A stretch of DNA of 13,958 nucleotides from Hyphochytrium catenoides (GCA_900088475.1 FLMG01000941.1:242094-256051), one strand, 5' to 3'; counted from the first letter of the stretch, positions 1 to 13,880 are shown. Translations and numbers: made by a program. Notes: generated by a model from the letters alone, not told the origin.

Positions 1-485
1 TAGTACGGATCTATAACCACGACTGCATCATCGTGCAGAGAGAAATCAGTTTTATTGTCTGGTGGCCGATTCTTAGGAGACTTAGCCGAAAGTAATAGCG
101 AAGCATTCGCGAGTTAAGAGAAATCTTTACATTTTCTACGAAAACAATTAGTTGCAATAACAGTTGTAATCGTATTTTTTCAAGGTCCGAAGTTATTAAA
201 AAAGGGTGCACGGGGTAACGAGAAAAGGAAGCGTTGGTGGTGTGCTGGTGATCAGAATGAGAGTTGATGGTTCTGATGGAGGCGAGTGGTAGAGCTTTTT
301 CATCGCCAATCTGCAGTTCTCGGAGAGCTCCGCTGGACGCTTAGCTGACTATTGAAGATTTTAATTCATTATGAAGACCAGGGAGCGCCCTGCCTAAGCT
401 TATGTCTCTCGGAACACTGAAGCAACGACACCACTTCTCTAGTTAGCTTACACGCCGATTAGGGCGGTCCAGAGGTTAAAGAAGG
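1..485. other. Upstream region, no gene supported
   Basis: I see no exon that I can assign to a known family here. An open frame of 66 codons on the minus strand (211 down to 11) has no recognisable motif and is within chance length. The last part is probably the promoter and 5' leader of UTP23. An in-frame TAA at 477-479 closes the UTP23 frame three codons before its ATG. Confidence 0.5.
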
Positions 486-2054
486 ATGAGGGTCCTCCGG
501 GCAAAGCAGATTAGAAAGGCGCTCAAATTCTATAGAATAGCTTATGGGATCACCGAGCCCTATCAGGTCCACCATTTGAGGTGCCTCAGAGACTTCTTTC
601 CTTCGTTCCTGACACCTTACTCTTCGTGACAGATTCTTTTAGATGGGAACTTCATTGTCATCGCCTTTCAGATGAAACTCGACATCAAGAGCCGTTTGCC
701 CAAGTTCTTGCAGGCGGATAAGTACAAGCTGCTCACCACTCGCTGTGTGGTGAACGAAATGGAGCAGCTTGGCACCGCCTTTGAGAAGGCCGTGGTGTTC
801 GCTCGGGAGGAGTGCAAGATCAAGAACTGTGGGCACAAGGAGCCTTTGGCTGCTAATGAATGCCTGCTTTCACTTATCGGTACATCCTTTGATTTCTCAC
901 AGCTTGAACGCCTCGCTCCTCGCCAAATTGGCGCTTTGGCCCTTCTATCTCATGTATAGCACTCTTCTCCTGTTGTCTTGATCGTCCCTCTTCTTCCGTT
1001 CTCTTGTCTTTATGGTCTCTCATCCGCGACGATGACTCCCACACTCCACACTCTCAGCACCTGTCTCCACGCTATGAACTCTCTCTATGTCGTCTTGGCA
1101 CTGGTGTCTAGTGTGCCCTTCCAAGGCTGTCTGCCCTTAGCAGTATAACCTACCTTTCTTGCCAACCATCACATCGGTCTGACCATCGACCTGCAATGTG
1201 TAAAAGGAAACGATAATCCAGAAAAGCTCTTCGTCGGCACACAAGATGAGGAGCTGAGAGGGTCGTTGAGGAGTGTCCCTGGCACGCCGCTATTTTATAT
1301 GAATAGAGCGGTTTTAGTCTTCGAACAACCCAGTCAGGCGACCAAAGAAGCGTCAGAGAAGGTATATGTCGAGGTTGATGGGAAAGTAAATAGGTGCCCA
1401 GGCATAGGATTGAAGCCTTTCTCTTATGTCCGTTTCTGATCGTGTCAGCTCTCTGAGCGTTCTTGGCTTGATAACTGTGGCCTCCTTCTACTGCCTGCTC
1501 CCTCTTTCTTCTGCGTTGTCTGTAACTTCTTTTACGTGGTGGCGGCATATTCTCTCGTTCTTGCCCACCTCTGTACAAATATGCACGCTCCCCTATGTTT
1601 CTGAGTCACATGTCACTAGCTTCTCCACTTCCGCAACCTGTGAGTTGTCAACTTGTGTCCATTTGCCTTGCCAATGATGGCACCTCATTCTGCTGCTACG
1701 CTTACTTCCGGGTTGATGCCCCTGCTCCTGCGTTGACTTTCTACCTCTTGTTTGCCTCTCCTAATGCAGAAAGAGCAGCAAAAGCTAGCACCGGCCAAGA
1801 GCATTGAGAAGAAACTTTTGGACGAGGCCAAGAAGGACGAAGCCCCTGCGACGCCTGTTACCCCTAAGTCAAGGTTAAAGAGGAAGGCGCATGGTCCAAA
1901 CCCTCTCTCTTGCAAGAAGAAGAAGATCAAGACAAGTGGCGAGGAAGGAAACGGGCAACTAGGATCAGAAAATGGTCAGGATGGGGCTTTAGCTGGAAAG
2001 AAGAGGAAGCGTAAGAGAAAGAAGGGGAAGAAAACCACAGATGCGACAGCCTAA
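486..2054 (+). CDS. UTP23: rRNA-processing protein UTP23 (PIN-domain, Fcf1/Utp23 family), 4 exons
   Basis: Exons 486-566, 633-879, 1207-1361 and 1770-2054 join in phase to give 255 residues; introns are 66, 327 and 408 nt, all GT-AG. The start is fixed by the family-typical N-terminus (MRVLRAKQIRKALKFYR, then GITEPYQ) and by an in-frame TAA at 477-479. The PIN-like core begins at ILLDGNF (28-34) and includes TTRCVVNEME (62-71) and FVGTQDEELR (118-127). A CCHC zinc-binding set is visible as C88, C93, H95 and C104. The C-terminus carries the family signature GPNPLSCKKKK followed by a very basic KKRKRKRKKGKK tail, as expected for a nucleolar RNA-binding protein. In characterised eukaryotes UTP23 acts in the small-subunit processome in early 18S pre-rRNA maturation and release of a snoRNP (snR30/U17). 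Length matches the family (about 250). Function is by homology; the exon 3 boundaries are supported by both homology and phase. Confidence 0.93.
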
Positions 2055-2451
2055 CCCGAGGAGCGTTAGGCTTGCGACCCAAAGAGACAGGAGCCAGAAG
2101 CCTTACCCCAGTGGAAATATTGGACAAGGAGCTCTCCAGCATCATATGAACTTGAAGCTGCTTGTCACTGGTTCGCTTTCGCGGAATTCCTCTCATCCCA
2201 GTCGAGGAGTGAGCGGTCATCCACCTTGTATTAGAATGTCTAGTTATTTATAAGCACTCCACATCACAGCAAAACAGCGATCCAACAAGTATTTTTAGCT
2301 CTGCCTCTACCCCTCTCCCGCCTACTCGCGATGGTGCAGACAAGTGGCAGGAGAGGAGTCCTCGGTGGATGAGTAAGAACATCCCATTCATACTTGGAGA
2401 TAAGATATAGCATTGGACCTTCCGGCGGTGATAAGGTTGTTCAAACCTATG

Positions 2452-2480
2452 CTGAGACTACTCGCTCTGAGACTACTCGC
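2452..2480. repeat. Short tandem duplication, 15-bp unit
   Basis: The unit CTGAGACTACTCGCT at 2452-2466 is repeated directly at 2467-2480, where the copy stops one base short of the full unit. It lies in intergenic DNA and is probably a simple slippage product. Confidence 0.75.
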
Positions 2481-2983
2481 CATGAAGAAGCTTACAAGCA
2501 CTGACGGAGCAGCACACTGGATGAGACAACAAATCCACCATAGACCATAACAGACTCCCAAGAAGAACCGGAAGATAACGCAGCTGCTTAAGAAAAACCA
2601 AACAGCAGCCGCATTGCCGATATAGCATAACCCTCCGCCCCCGTTGTTTGTCAGGGAGTGCGTCATGCTCTACCTAGCCTGCTCTCTTTCGCTCACCTGA
2701 GACTTGGGCCAACTTTTCCCAATAGTCTTCAACAACAATTCTGAAGAATCTTTAGTTGGAGTGCTACAGTAACAGATATGCCTCATCCCTGGAAAGTTTC
2801 TGATTCTCTGCTCGGGAGACTCAAGAGAATTACGAATGCTCCGGCTCAGTCCTGGAGGAGCTCTGACGTGATGTCGTTTAGATTAGAGATGAGATTCGTG
2901 TGATGGTCCTCCACCCAGAAGGTAAGGTAAGGTAACACTCTTCTTCCTTCCATCACAGGCGAGGGAGACAGAGAAGGAGAGTC

Positions 2984-2990
<7 letters not shown>

Positions 2991-3040
<50 letters not shown>
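2991..3040. repeat. (AG)25 dinucleotide microsatellite
   Basis: Fifty bases of uninterrupted AG dinucleotide, set inside a longer purine-rich tract from about 2957 to 3070. It lies about 255 bp upstream of the CHORD start codon. Open frames running through it on the minus strand (poly-Ser/Leu) are artefacts of the repeat. Confidence 0.98.
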
Positions 3041-3045
<5 letters not shown>

Positions 3046-3260
3046 CGGACAGAAGAGAGAAAAGAGTGGAAGCGCTTTAGACGAGACACTTCTAGAAAAA
3101 AAGTAGCAAAGGAAGAGACAACAAGGCTCTGATAAGCCTCTCTTGCACCCTCCCCACAGCGGATTCATCCTATCATCACCTCAGGACATAAGAAATAGCG
3201 ATTACCGCCGCAGCCTCTCACTCTCTACCTCTGTCAGTGCAGACTAGAGCTCTTCCTTAC

Positions 3261-3270
3261 GTCACGTGAC
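3261..3270. promoter_or_regulatory. Perfect palindrome GTCACGTGAC upstream of the CHORD gene
   Basis: A ten-base perfect inverted repeat with a CACGTG core lies 25 bases before the CHORD start codon. CACGTG is the classical E-box/G-box core bound by bHLH and bZIP dimers in plants and opisthokonts. Which factor, if any, uses it here is unknown, and its position may place it in the 5' UTR rather than the promoter. Confidence 0.35.
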
Positions 3271-3295
3271 AGTATTCCTGCTGATACCGGCGACG

Positions 3296-5494
3296 ATGCC
3301 TATCAAGACCTATATTCACTATGAAGAGGGGCCAGAGGAGCTCCACACTACCCTGAAGATGACAGTCCCCAAGAAATGGGAAGAGTATGAGGTAGAGAAG
3401 CTGAAGGAGGTACGCTGAGGCGCATACTTGCAACTAGTTACTTCGTCGCCAGACAACAGCTTTTTATCTCTTCATTAACGTATGCTGTAGCAGACACTTT
3501 CTCTCCTAGTCGCTCGCGGTTTGGGATGGCTGCCTTCTCTTGATCATAGTTGCCTTCTCCCTACTCATCTCTCCGTGTCTCTCGCTATCGCTATCTCTCT
3601 ATCTCTTACTCTAAGTTTCTTTTTCCTTCTTTCGCCATTGTCTCTCTTTCTCTCGCTCGCTAACGGTTCTTTCTGGCCGAATACTGCCATAGTTCTTCAT
3701 TGAGTTCTACAACAAGAAGCACCCTTCAAACCTGCTATCAGCAGAGAACGTGCACTTTACGAAGCAGAGGTAAGAGCGATAGGGAAAGCTAATCGCTGGT
3801 CTATCGTCGTTGTTTACGTGATAACGTCCCTGTTTATGGTCTTGAGGTCCAGACCTCTCAATTGTTCGTTCTCCTTTTAGTGTGCTTCCCTTCAACTGGC
3901 GTCATACGGTTGGCAGGTCCTGGGATCTCCCTATTTCTGGCCCACGGCTCACAGCTCTGCACTTCGTTGACCTAAAACAGTGGGAAGGTAATACGGGATC
4001 AGGCAAAGATCAATGCTAGCATAGAGGATAGGGAAGATATTTATATCAAGAAAGGTGGGAGCGCCCGCGCTGTCTGATTGCTTCCATTTCAGCGGCTTTG
4101 GCCCTCTGGTCTTCCTCTTTGTGGCTCCTCTCTTTTCCCTTCTCTTATATCCTAACCCTAGTCAACATCATACCTGGCGTTATGCTCCTTCAAACACTCC
4201 ACCTTTGTGGGCTAGCTGCATTGTGTCTGTCTTCCTTCCGCTGCCTGGCAATACTGCTTTATTCTTCTTCGTTGTTGTTGTTGACACAACACACGCACTT
4301 GCTCTTTCAGGGGCAGCTCCGGCTGTTGTTGAAGAAAAAGTCCCTGAAGCGAAAGAGTCAACTGCCAAGCCCTCAGCCTCCGCAGGTATGCCGCGTGATG
4401 AGTGTTCTTAGGACTCCCTCTCTGTGTGAGATTCTCACCATTATAGCCTGTGATCTTGTGCAACTTGCATAGATTCTCCGGCCTGTTTCGTCTTGTTCCC
4501 AAAGTATAGTTTTTAAGGTGTAACTCTGGGATAATTGTTATGATGCTCTGTTCTTATAGGAACTCTTCGTCTTATGGAATTCATATAGACTTCTTTTCAT
4601 CCTACTTCCATGCGGTGTCTGTTTACTAATCTTTCCCCCTGCTCTCCTAGTACGCTGCAAGAACTATGGCTGCAATAAGATGTTTGAGCCGACTGAGAAC
4701 TCTCCAACAGCGTGCAAGCACCACTCCGGACCCCCTGTCTTCCACGATCTAAAGAAAGGCTGGTCATGCTGCCCGAAGATGGTCTATGACTGGGATGAGT
4801 TCGAGAAGTTAGAGGTATTGAGACCACCCCGCCGTCTCTCCTTACACACCCAGGATGTCTTTGGTGCAAGTTTCCCCTTTCCCACACTAGAGCCAGCGTT
4901 TCAAATTGACTGAGGATCTCGTCACAAACTCTTATCTCGCTTGCTTCATCTTACGCGCTCCTAGGAGATGTCTTATGCGTCGACTGCGAAGGCCCTCTGT
5001 CACTAGGCCAGTACTGATCCTCAGTCCGTCTTTGTTTACCCCAGGGCTGCTGCACGGGACCTCATGATACAACGGATCCCAAGGTCAAGTTCTCTCCCTC
5101 GCCAACAGTAGCAGCTGCTGCCGCGGCAGACCAATCTTCCTCGTCTCTCCCAGCCGCTCCCCCAGCACCTGTGCTGAAGTCCATCGACGACTATAATAAG
5201 GCCAATCCTACCGCAGTGACAGCAGCGGGACAAGCCGCCAAGAAAATGACGGCTCCGGCTCCAAAGAGAACAGATGGAAAAGCACGCTGTACGAACTTCG
5301 GTTGCTTCCAAGACTACGTGATAGCGGAGAACAATGACACAGCGTGCCGGCACCATACCCAGAACGGTGTGTTCCACGATGCGGCGAAGTTTTGGGGTTG
5401 CTGCTCCGATGTCAAGAAGTATGACTTTGATGAGTTTATGAAAATACCTGGCTGCGTAGTCTCAAGACATAATGATGGGAGCGGACAGGCATAA
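3296..5494 (+). CDS. Tandem CHORD-domain protein (RAR1/CHORDC1 family, no CS domain), 6 exons
   Basis: Exons 3296-3409, 3693-3769, 3881-3987, 4311-4385, 4651-4814 and 5045-5494 join in phase to give 328 residues. An in-frame TAG at 3245-3247 precedes the ATG with no other ATG between. Residues 1-64 form an N-terminal module (MPIKTYIHYEEG, later FYNKKHPSN), which I recall preceding CHORDs in some protist homologues. CHORD1 spans 127-186 (C127, C132, ACKHH, VFHD, GWSCC, GCC, H186). An Ala/Pro/Ser-rich linker follows, then CHORD2 at 261-321 (CTNFGC, ACRHH, VFHD, WGCC, GC, H321). The protein ends seven residues later, so there is no CS domain like that of metazoan CHORDC1. CHORDs bind zinc; the family works as HSP90 co-chaperones, in plants with SGT1 in disease resistance. 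The protein is probably cytosolic. Exon 3 is the weakest part: it fits by phase and splice signals but its sequence (65-99) shows no clear homology. A second acceptor at 4316 would remove two codons in frame. Confidence 0.88.
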
Positions 5495-5499
5495 ATAAA
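5494..5499 (+). promoter_or_regulatory. AATAAA polyadenylation-like hexamer at the CHORD stop codon
   Basis: The canonical hexamer overlaps the last base of the CHORD TAA stop. If used, cleavage some 10-30 bases downstream would give an extremely short 3' UTR. Whether this organism uses AATAAA is unknown; I found no obvious AATAAA right behind UTP23 or the kinase gene. Confidence 0.3.
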
Positions 5500-6476
5500 A
5501 GTTGTCCACGTAGGAGCTTCTAGATTGCGTGTCTGCCTTGCCCTTCCCTTCTCCTCCCTCGTTTTTTGTCCTCGCCATGTCACCCTGACAGCACGAGGGC
5601 TAGCGTGAAAGGGACGCTTTTTCTTGACGCTGCCAGGCATCGGAGGTATTTTTCAAATAGCATGCCAGGCAGCAGACAAGCGTCTCAATTATGGCGCATT
5701 GACTCTCTTTCTTCTTTCCACTTTCTCGGTCGTCTATGTAATACGCTTACATCTGGTCGACACGCGAGATCTCAGCTACTTCTTGATCCAGAGCGCGTCA
5801 TGACATACTCACACACACAGTGAGGTGCTGCCTTAGAGGCACACCAGCGCTTACCCTTGTCCTTGCGAGATGGATTGCAATCAGATGGTCGCGGAACCTG
5901 ATGATACCGCTTCTACAAGCGCTTTGTGCGCAGGCACGCATGGCCCGTTGTGAGCATCTAAACGCTGTCTCAGAGAAAACATTAAGTGAGATAAAGAAGC
6001 TGCTGTTCCGGACTTTTGAGAGTTGCTGGTCACGCTGCACTTGAGAGAGCGTTATTGTGATCACAGCGCGAGGAACCGCTGCAAAATCACGGTCACCGAC
6101 GTTCTCAGTCACTTCTACTGATTCCGTCCTCGTGCTATGTATCGCCCTCCGATAGGGTATGAATTGCGAGCGAAGATGGATCATATGAATGGAGACAGAG
6201 GGACCGATCGTGAGAAAGGGGCAGAAAGAACGTCAGCGGGTAAATTTGGTCTTTCTATTGTGGTAGATGATGGTATGATACCACGGTGGGTAAGGTATAT
6301 TGTGGTTGAGTTCCCTGTGGATGCACTTGCAGGGAATCCGTCTCTACTTACAGGAGGAAGAAATGACTGAGAGAAAGAGGGATATTCGACAAGAGTGAAG
6401 AAGAAAGCAAACATATCACAGACTGGAGTGACACAACGAGAGAAGCTTTAAGCGAAAATTCACTAGGATGTGTCAG
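5500..6476. other. Convergent intergenic region between CHORD and kinase genes
   Basis: This is the tail-to-tail spacer of the two genes and must hold both 3' UTRs. Open frames of 128 codons on minus (6184 down to 5798) and 77 codons on plus (6137-6370) exist, but neither has a motif, family resemblance or domain-like composition that I recognise. I saw no tRNA-like cloverleaf or other RNA gene. Confidence 0.5.
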
Positions 6477-10493
<4,017 letters not shown>

Positions 10494-11549
10494 TTGTCCG
10501 TCCAAAAGCCGCCTTTAGCGCGGAGATGAGAAGAAGCGGCGCTTCGTTCTGTTGTCAAGGATAGTAGCTAGACCTCTGCCGATGCCATTGCCGCTGAGAT
10601 TGGAGCCAAACCGCGGAAGTAGATCACTTGCTATTGAACCTCATTCCTCTCTCCTATAACACACTGCCATAATTGATCAATGATGTACAGCCTTTATCCT
10701 ATCGGGCTCATTCGTCTTGAAACTCTATTGACAATGAAAAAGTCCTTCGTTCCATCCATGCAACTTGTCTTCCTGCAGATGTGGGCGCTGAGTCACGGAG
10801 CTTCCCCTAGCTATCACTATCAGCAGCACCAGCCACGAGGTTGAATCACTTCCTGCCGCTACAGGTACGAACCTACAGCAGGGAAACTGCTTTGACCCTT
10901 ATGGACAAGGAAAGAGGTTTCTATTCCCCATCATCTTGGGCACAATTCTATCTCAATACTGTCCCTCCAAGACATAACTAGAAACGACCAAATGCGTCGC
11001 TAACGGCCATTGCAGTTGGTGAAGAAAAGCCAATTATTGCACTGTTCTGTAAAGCTTGTTGCGGATTCATGTCCATGGGCGCCGTCATGCCTCATGACTC
11101 ATGACTCGTGTCGCGCGGGGGCAATAGATTCTATCCATCATCACGTAGAATGCGGAGGTCTTCACAAAGTATTCAGGACTCGTCTTTCTATAGAGACCAA
11201 CTTAGGTTCTGATGGAGAAAAACTCAAGAATTCAGCGTTAACTATTGGCTTGCATACATGCAGGGATTATCAGAGATCTTCACTATCGGCCATTTCCTTT
11301 TTGACTTTAGCGCGTGGGGAGTCCTAGATCGCATTCTTGATTGCTCTGTACACTTTAAGAGATTGAATTGGAAATCGCCAAGGTCTCGATATTCGATTTA
11401 CGCTCAGGAGTCCTTTAGAAAACCTTGCCCCATCGACAGCCCATACGGGCAAGACACCTTGGTTGATTCCTCTCACTTTTCAATTTCCTGAGGCTCTGAC
11501 AATTAGAGTCTACCTTTTTAGGGCGGGGCCTTTACTGTTATTGGATCCT
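10494..11549. other. Region upstream of the kinase gene, no gene supported
   Basis: This must hold the kinase promoter and 5' UTR. An ATG at 10558 opens a minus-strand frame that overlaps kinase exon 1 in another frame. After splicing of intron 1 that frame stops at once, so it could at most be an upstream ORF. Near 11092-11107 a heptamer TCATGAC is repeated in tandem, creating a TGACTCA box. The 105-codon plus-strand frame at 11010-11327 has no features of a protein family that I know. Confidence 0.45.
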
Positions 11550-11834
11550 ATGGCGTCTTCAAAGGATGTCTTTCTCCCCGGAGAGTGCACAGAAGCACTC
11601 AAGCGTCGTCGTCGGGAGTTTCTAGCCTACATGCGTGGGACATATTACCACGCGCATCCCATCGCCGCGAACGTTTGCCCAATTGCAACTGGAACCGAGC
11701 AGCTGCTCAAAAATGTGCCCATCACCCAGGAATGTCCGCACACTGTTCAGAGCGAAACTCTTCAAGAACAAAGCCTTCTCCACCGGCACGGAGTTGATTG
11801 TTTGCAGTTGCCATGCCGCCACTTGTTTCACTAA
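11550..11834 (+). CDS. Possible first exon of an unrecognised small gene
   Basis: An open frame starting MASSKDVFLPGECTEALKRR runs 94 codons, of which the first 50 or so look protein-like: a charged, probably helical start (EALKRRRREFLAYMRG) and then a region with scattered Cys and His. I do not recognise the family. It may be exon 1 of a gene that continues into the membrane-segment frame at 11894-12079, which is in a different frame, so an intron would be needed. I cannot fix the splice sites. Competing open frames of 110 and 115 codons overlap on the plus (11635-11967) and minus (12069 down to 11722) strands, which weakens the call. Confidence 0.25.
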   Translation: MASSKDVFLPGECTEALKRRRREFLAYMRGTYYHAHPIAANVCPIATGTEQLLKNVPITQECPHTVQSETLQEQSLLHRHGVDCLQLPCRHLFH

Positions 11835-11893
11835 CACATATCCAAATGGTTTTGCCAGGCTTCCAAAAGTAACGTCTTTGAAAGATTACCAAC

Positions 11894-12079
11894 ATGCAGG
11901 CACGGACAGCCTCCGACCGGAGGAGTGGCCAGAACCATTCCAACGACAGCCATCCTTCTCGGGATAGGAGGTACCAGCCATTTGTTCTAGTGTTTGTCTC
12001 AGTGGCCATTCTCCTGAGCAGCTCTTGCAGTCTGGCACTGCATGTGTTCATGAAGTCGTCGAACGGCACACTGCTCTGA
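11894..12079 (+). CDS. Possible small single-pass membrane protein or terminal exon
   Basis: The frame encodes about 61 residues: a basic, Ser/Arg-rich N-terminal half (ASDRRSGQNHSNDSHPSRDRR) and then a hydrophobic stretch of about 24 residues (PFVLVFVSVAILLSSSCSLA, then LHVF) ending with MKSSNGTLL and a stop. Basic residues before the segment suggest a cytosolic N-terminus. The G of ATGCAG at 11901 could instead be the end of a splice acceptor, making this the last exon of the gene opening at 11550. No family was recognised, and a chance ORF remains possible. Confidence 0.25.
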   Translation: MQARTASDRRSGQNHSNDSHPSRDRRYQPFVLVFVSVAILLSSSCSLALHVFMKSSNGTLL

Positions 12080-12420
12080 GAAAAAGCGAGATCCCCGCTT
12101 GCAACAGCTTCATTATGCTCTCTCGTTTACAAATGGACCTCGGCCCTTTTCGGGCCACATGGTTGTTGAACTAAGGGCAGGTTTGCTTCAAAAGCATCAT
12201 CTCAGCGGTGAACATCGGAGATACACTATAAATTTCAATACAAAAGGACCCTCCTATTCCACTGTCCTATGGCGGAGCTAGTAACAAAATATCTGCTCAG
12301 AATCTATATCAAAGGCAGAGAAAACCAGTGAGAACAGCTTTTCTTTCCATCCCCGCACCCTTAGAGTCATAAGAGAGCTCCGGTTCCGGCCGGTAGGCTA
12401 ACCCAGCAAGCAGAAGATGG
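12080..12420. other. Spacer before the acidic-protein gene, no gene seen
   Basis: About 340 bases with no supportable exon. A small potential hairpin (GGCCC, loop TTTTC, GGGCC) lies at 12142-12156. It presumably holds the 3' UTR of the minus-strand acidic-protein gene. No AATAAA was found close to its stop on that strand. Confidence 0.45.
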
Positions 12421-13880
12421 TTAGGTATGAGTGTCGTCTTCGATGTCAGTAGGAGCCGCGGCGTCCAAAACACTTTCTTGTATCTCTCCTGCTTGAGGCT
12501 CCGCTGACTGCATAGGTGCAGGGAGCTCTTGAGGTAGGTCGTGCTCATCAAGAGCGGGGTGATGTTCTTCTATCGTATCCGCGGCAATTCCCTCTTCCTC
12601 ACCATGAAAGTGTGTCTCTACTTCTTTACTCTCTTCCAGTCGTGGAACCGGATCTCCTTCCAAGGTTGCTGAGATGGATAAATCGTGGCCGACATCATTT
12701 GGGTCTGATGGCGCGATCTCTGGCTCTCCTTCAGCGCTGATCAGTCTCTCTGCATCGTCGACTACTTCCATTCTTTCCCCAGACCAGGGGTCTTGATCTT
12801 TGTCGGCACCCTCAGCCAAATCTTCTTCCGTCATTGCTTCCATTGCTGAGGAAGAACATAAGTCAGCAAAAGCCTATTAACCTTACCCTGCAACATTACA
12901 GCAGCTTGGATACGGAAGGTGGAGACGGAGATGGTCCAGGATAACGAGGATATGTAGCTATCCCATATCAACGATAACAAGTCCAAACCTTTTACGGCTT
13001 TCTTCTCTAAGGACTTACCTTCTCGAGCGATTGCATTTTGAAGGCTCTCATCCCTGTCCTCTCCAGGAATCAATCGCCGGACTGCAACTCCACCTTCACC
13101 TGCATCCCCACGTGGGTCCGACTGGAGGTGATTTTCGTCGGCGACGTGCTGGGAATCAGGCTGTGACCGTGACAGCCAATGATTGATCTCATCCACAGCA
13201 GCTTGCTCCTCCGGAGAGAGTGCGGACAATCTGTCCGACGCTATGTTCTCTCCCTCATCGCTTGGGGCTGGGAGGTTCTCTTGCAGGTCAGGTAGAAGAG
13301 AGTTCAAGTTTAGCGTAAGCAGGAGGTTACAATCTATTGAAATCTCCATCTCTATCGGCTAACTGTCTATCGCTATTTGGCGGACTTCTCATACGGTGTA
13401 CCTCGCATACGAGGCTCTTTGCTACTAATCACAGCAGAGGCGTACCCTCACCGCTTGAGTATGACTCGTACCTGGGAGGTCTTTGCGGAACGGGAGATCT
13501 TCTTTCTCGGTCACTGCAGCAGTGGCCACTGGGAGCTGCGCTCCTTCGGTGGGACTCTGGTGCGGGTTATCTGCTACCTCCGAACCCTTGACATCCCCTT
13601 TACCTCCTTTGCCACCATCCTGTTCAGGAGAAGCTGATGACGGGACTTCTGGTAGAGGGATAATGAGAGGCTCTGCTTCCTCCTTCATCAGTGGAGCGGC
13701 TGCTATGGATTTCTTCTTTGTGCTTGCTAATGACGGAGTTGGCACCGAGTCCAACTCAGGGAGAGGTAGCACCAGGGCCTCAGGTTCTTCTGCCGGCATT
13801 GAAGTAGGTGCTGGTTTGTCTTCAGGAACAATCGAAGTAGAGCGTTGCATAAGCTCCATCCTTGCTTTTCGCCGTGCCGC
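12421..13880 (-). CDS. Unrecognised acidic, probably disordered protein; 3' part of gene, 5' end probably outside the window
   Basis: Three exons join in phase: 13880-13472, 13279-13019 and 12845-12421, with introns of 192 and 173 nt, giving 364 visible residues before TAA. The first visible exon probably opens at a CATAG acceptor preceded by a C/T-rich tract, giving AARRKARMELMQRS, so more exons likely lie beyond 13958; alternatively translation starts at the ATG at 13859. The protein is rich in Glu, Asp, Pro, Ser and Ala, with no membrane segment or catalytic motif. Two copies of an L-[VI]-[LI]-P-L-P-E motif occur 36 residues apart. Exon 2 contains the only segment that looks foldable (LSALSPEEQAAVDEINHWLS). 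The last exon is strongly acidic. No family was recognised, and I assign no function. The exon structure is supported by phase and splice signals, not homology. Confidence 0.6.
13641..13790 (-). repeat. Internal protein repeat, 36-residue spacing, in the acidic protein
   Basis: The segments EEPEALVLPLPELDSVP (13790-13740) and EEAEPLIIPLPEVP (13682-13641) align without gaps over E-E-x-E-x-L-[VI]-[LI]-P-L-P-E-[LV]. They are offset by 108 bp. The repeated hydrophobic-Pro core within otherwise disordered sequence suggests a short linear binding motif present twice. That is inference. Confidence 0.6.

Larger units (their letters stand above)
2055..3295. other. Intergenic region between UTP23 and the CHORD gene
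   Basis: No exon can be supported over these 1.2 kb. It contains a short 15-bp tandem duplication near 2452, a long pure AG microsatellite near 2991, purine-rich flanks to about 3120, and a palindromic GTCACGTGAC just before the CHORD start. An open frame of 92 codons on the minus strand (2666 down to 2388) is strongly hydrophobic but has no recognisable family, so I did not call it a gene. I found no canonical AATAAA close behind the UTP23 stop. Confidence 0.5.

Noticed and set aside
2388-2666. Hydrophobic 92-codon minus-strand frame between UTP23 and CHORD
   Set aside because: No recognised family, no supporting splice structure and simple hydrophobic composition; chance is sufficient without transcript evidence.
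2846-3168. Poly-Ser/Leu open frames on the minus strand
   Set aside because: They are translations of the AG/CT microsatellite and its flanks.
4150-4162. CCTAACCCTAG resembling telomeric repeat
   Set aside because: Only about one and a half units inside a CHORD intron; expected by chance in a pyrimidine-rich intron.
5798-6184. 128-codon minus-strand frame in the convergent spacer
   Set aside because: No motif or domain-like pattern, and it lies in the 3' spacer of two genes. I could not join it to any other exon.
13425-13471. Extension of the first acidic-protein exon beyond 13472 (…TSHTQAVRVRL)
   Set aside because: It ends at a stop soon after the GTACGA donor. Splicing at 13472 joins exon 2 in phase and keeps the acidic/Pro-rich character.
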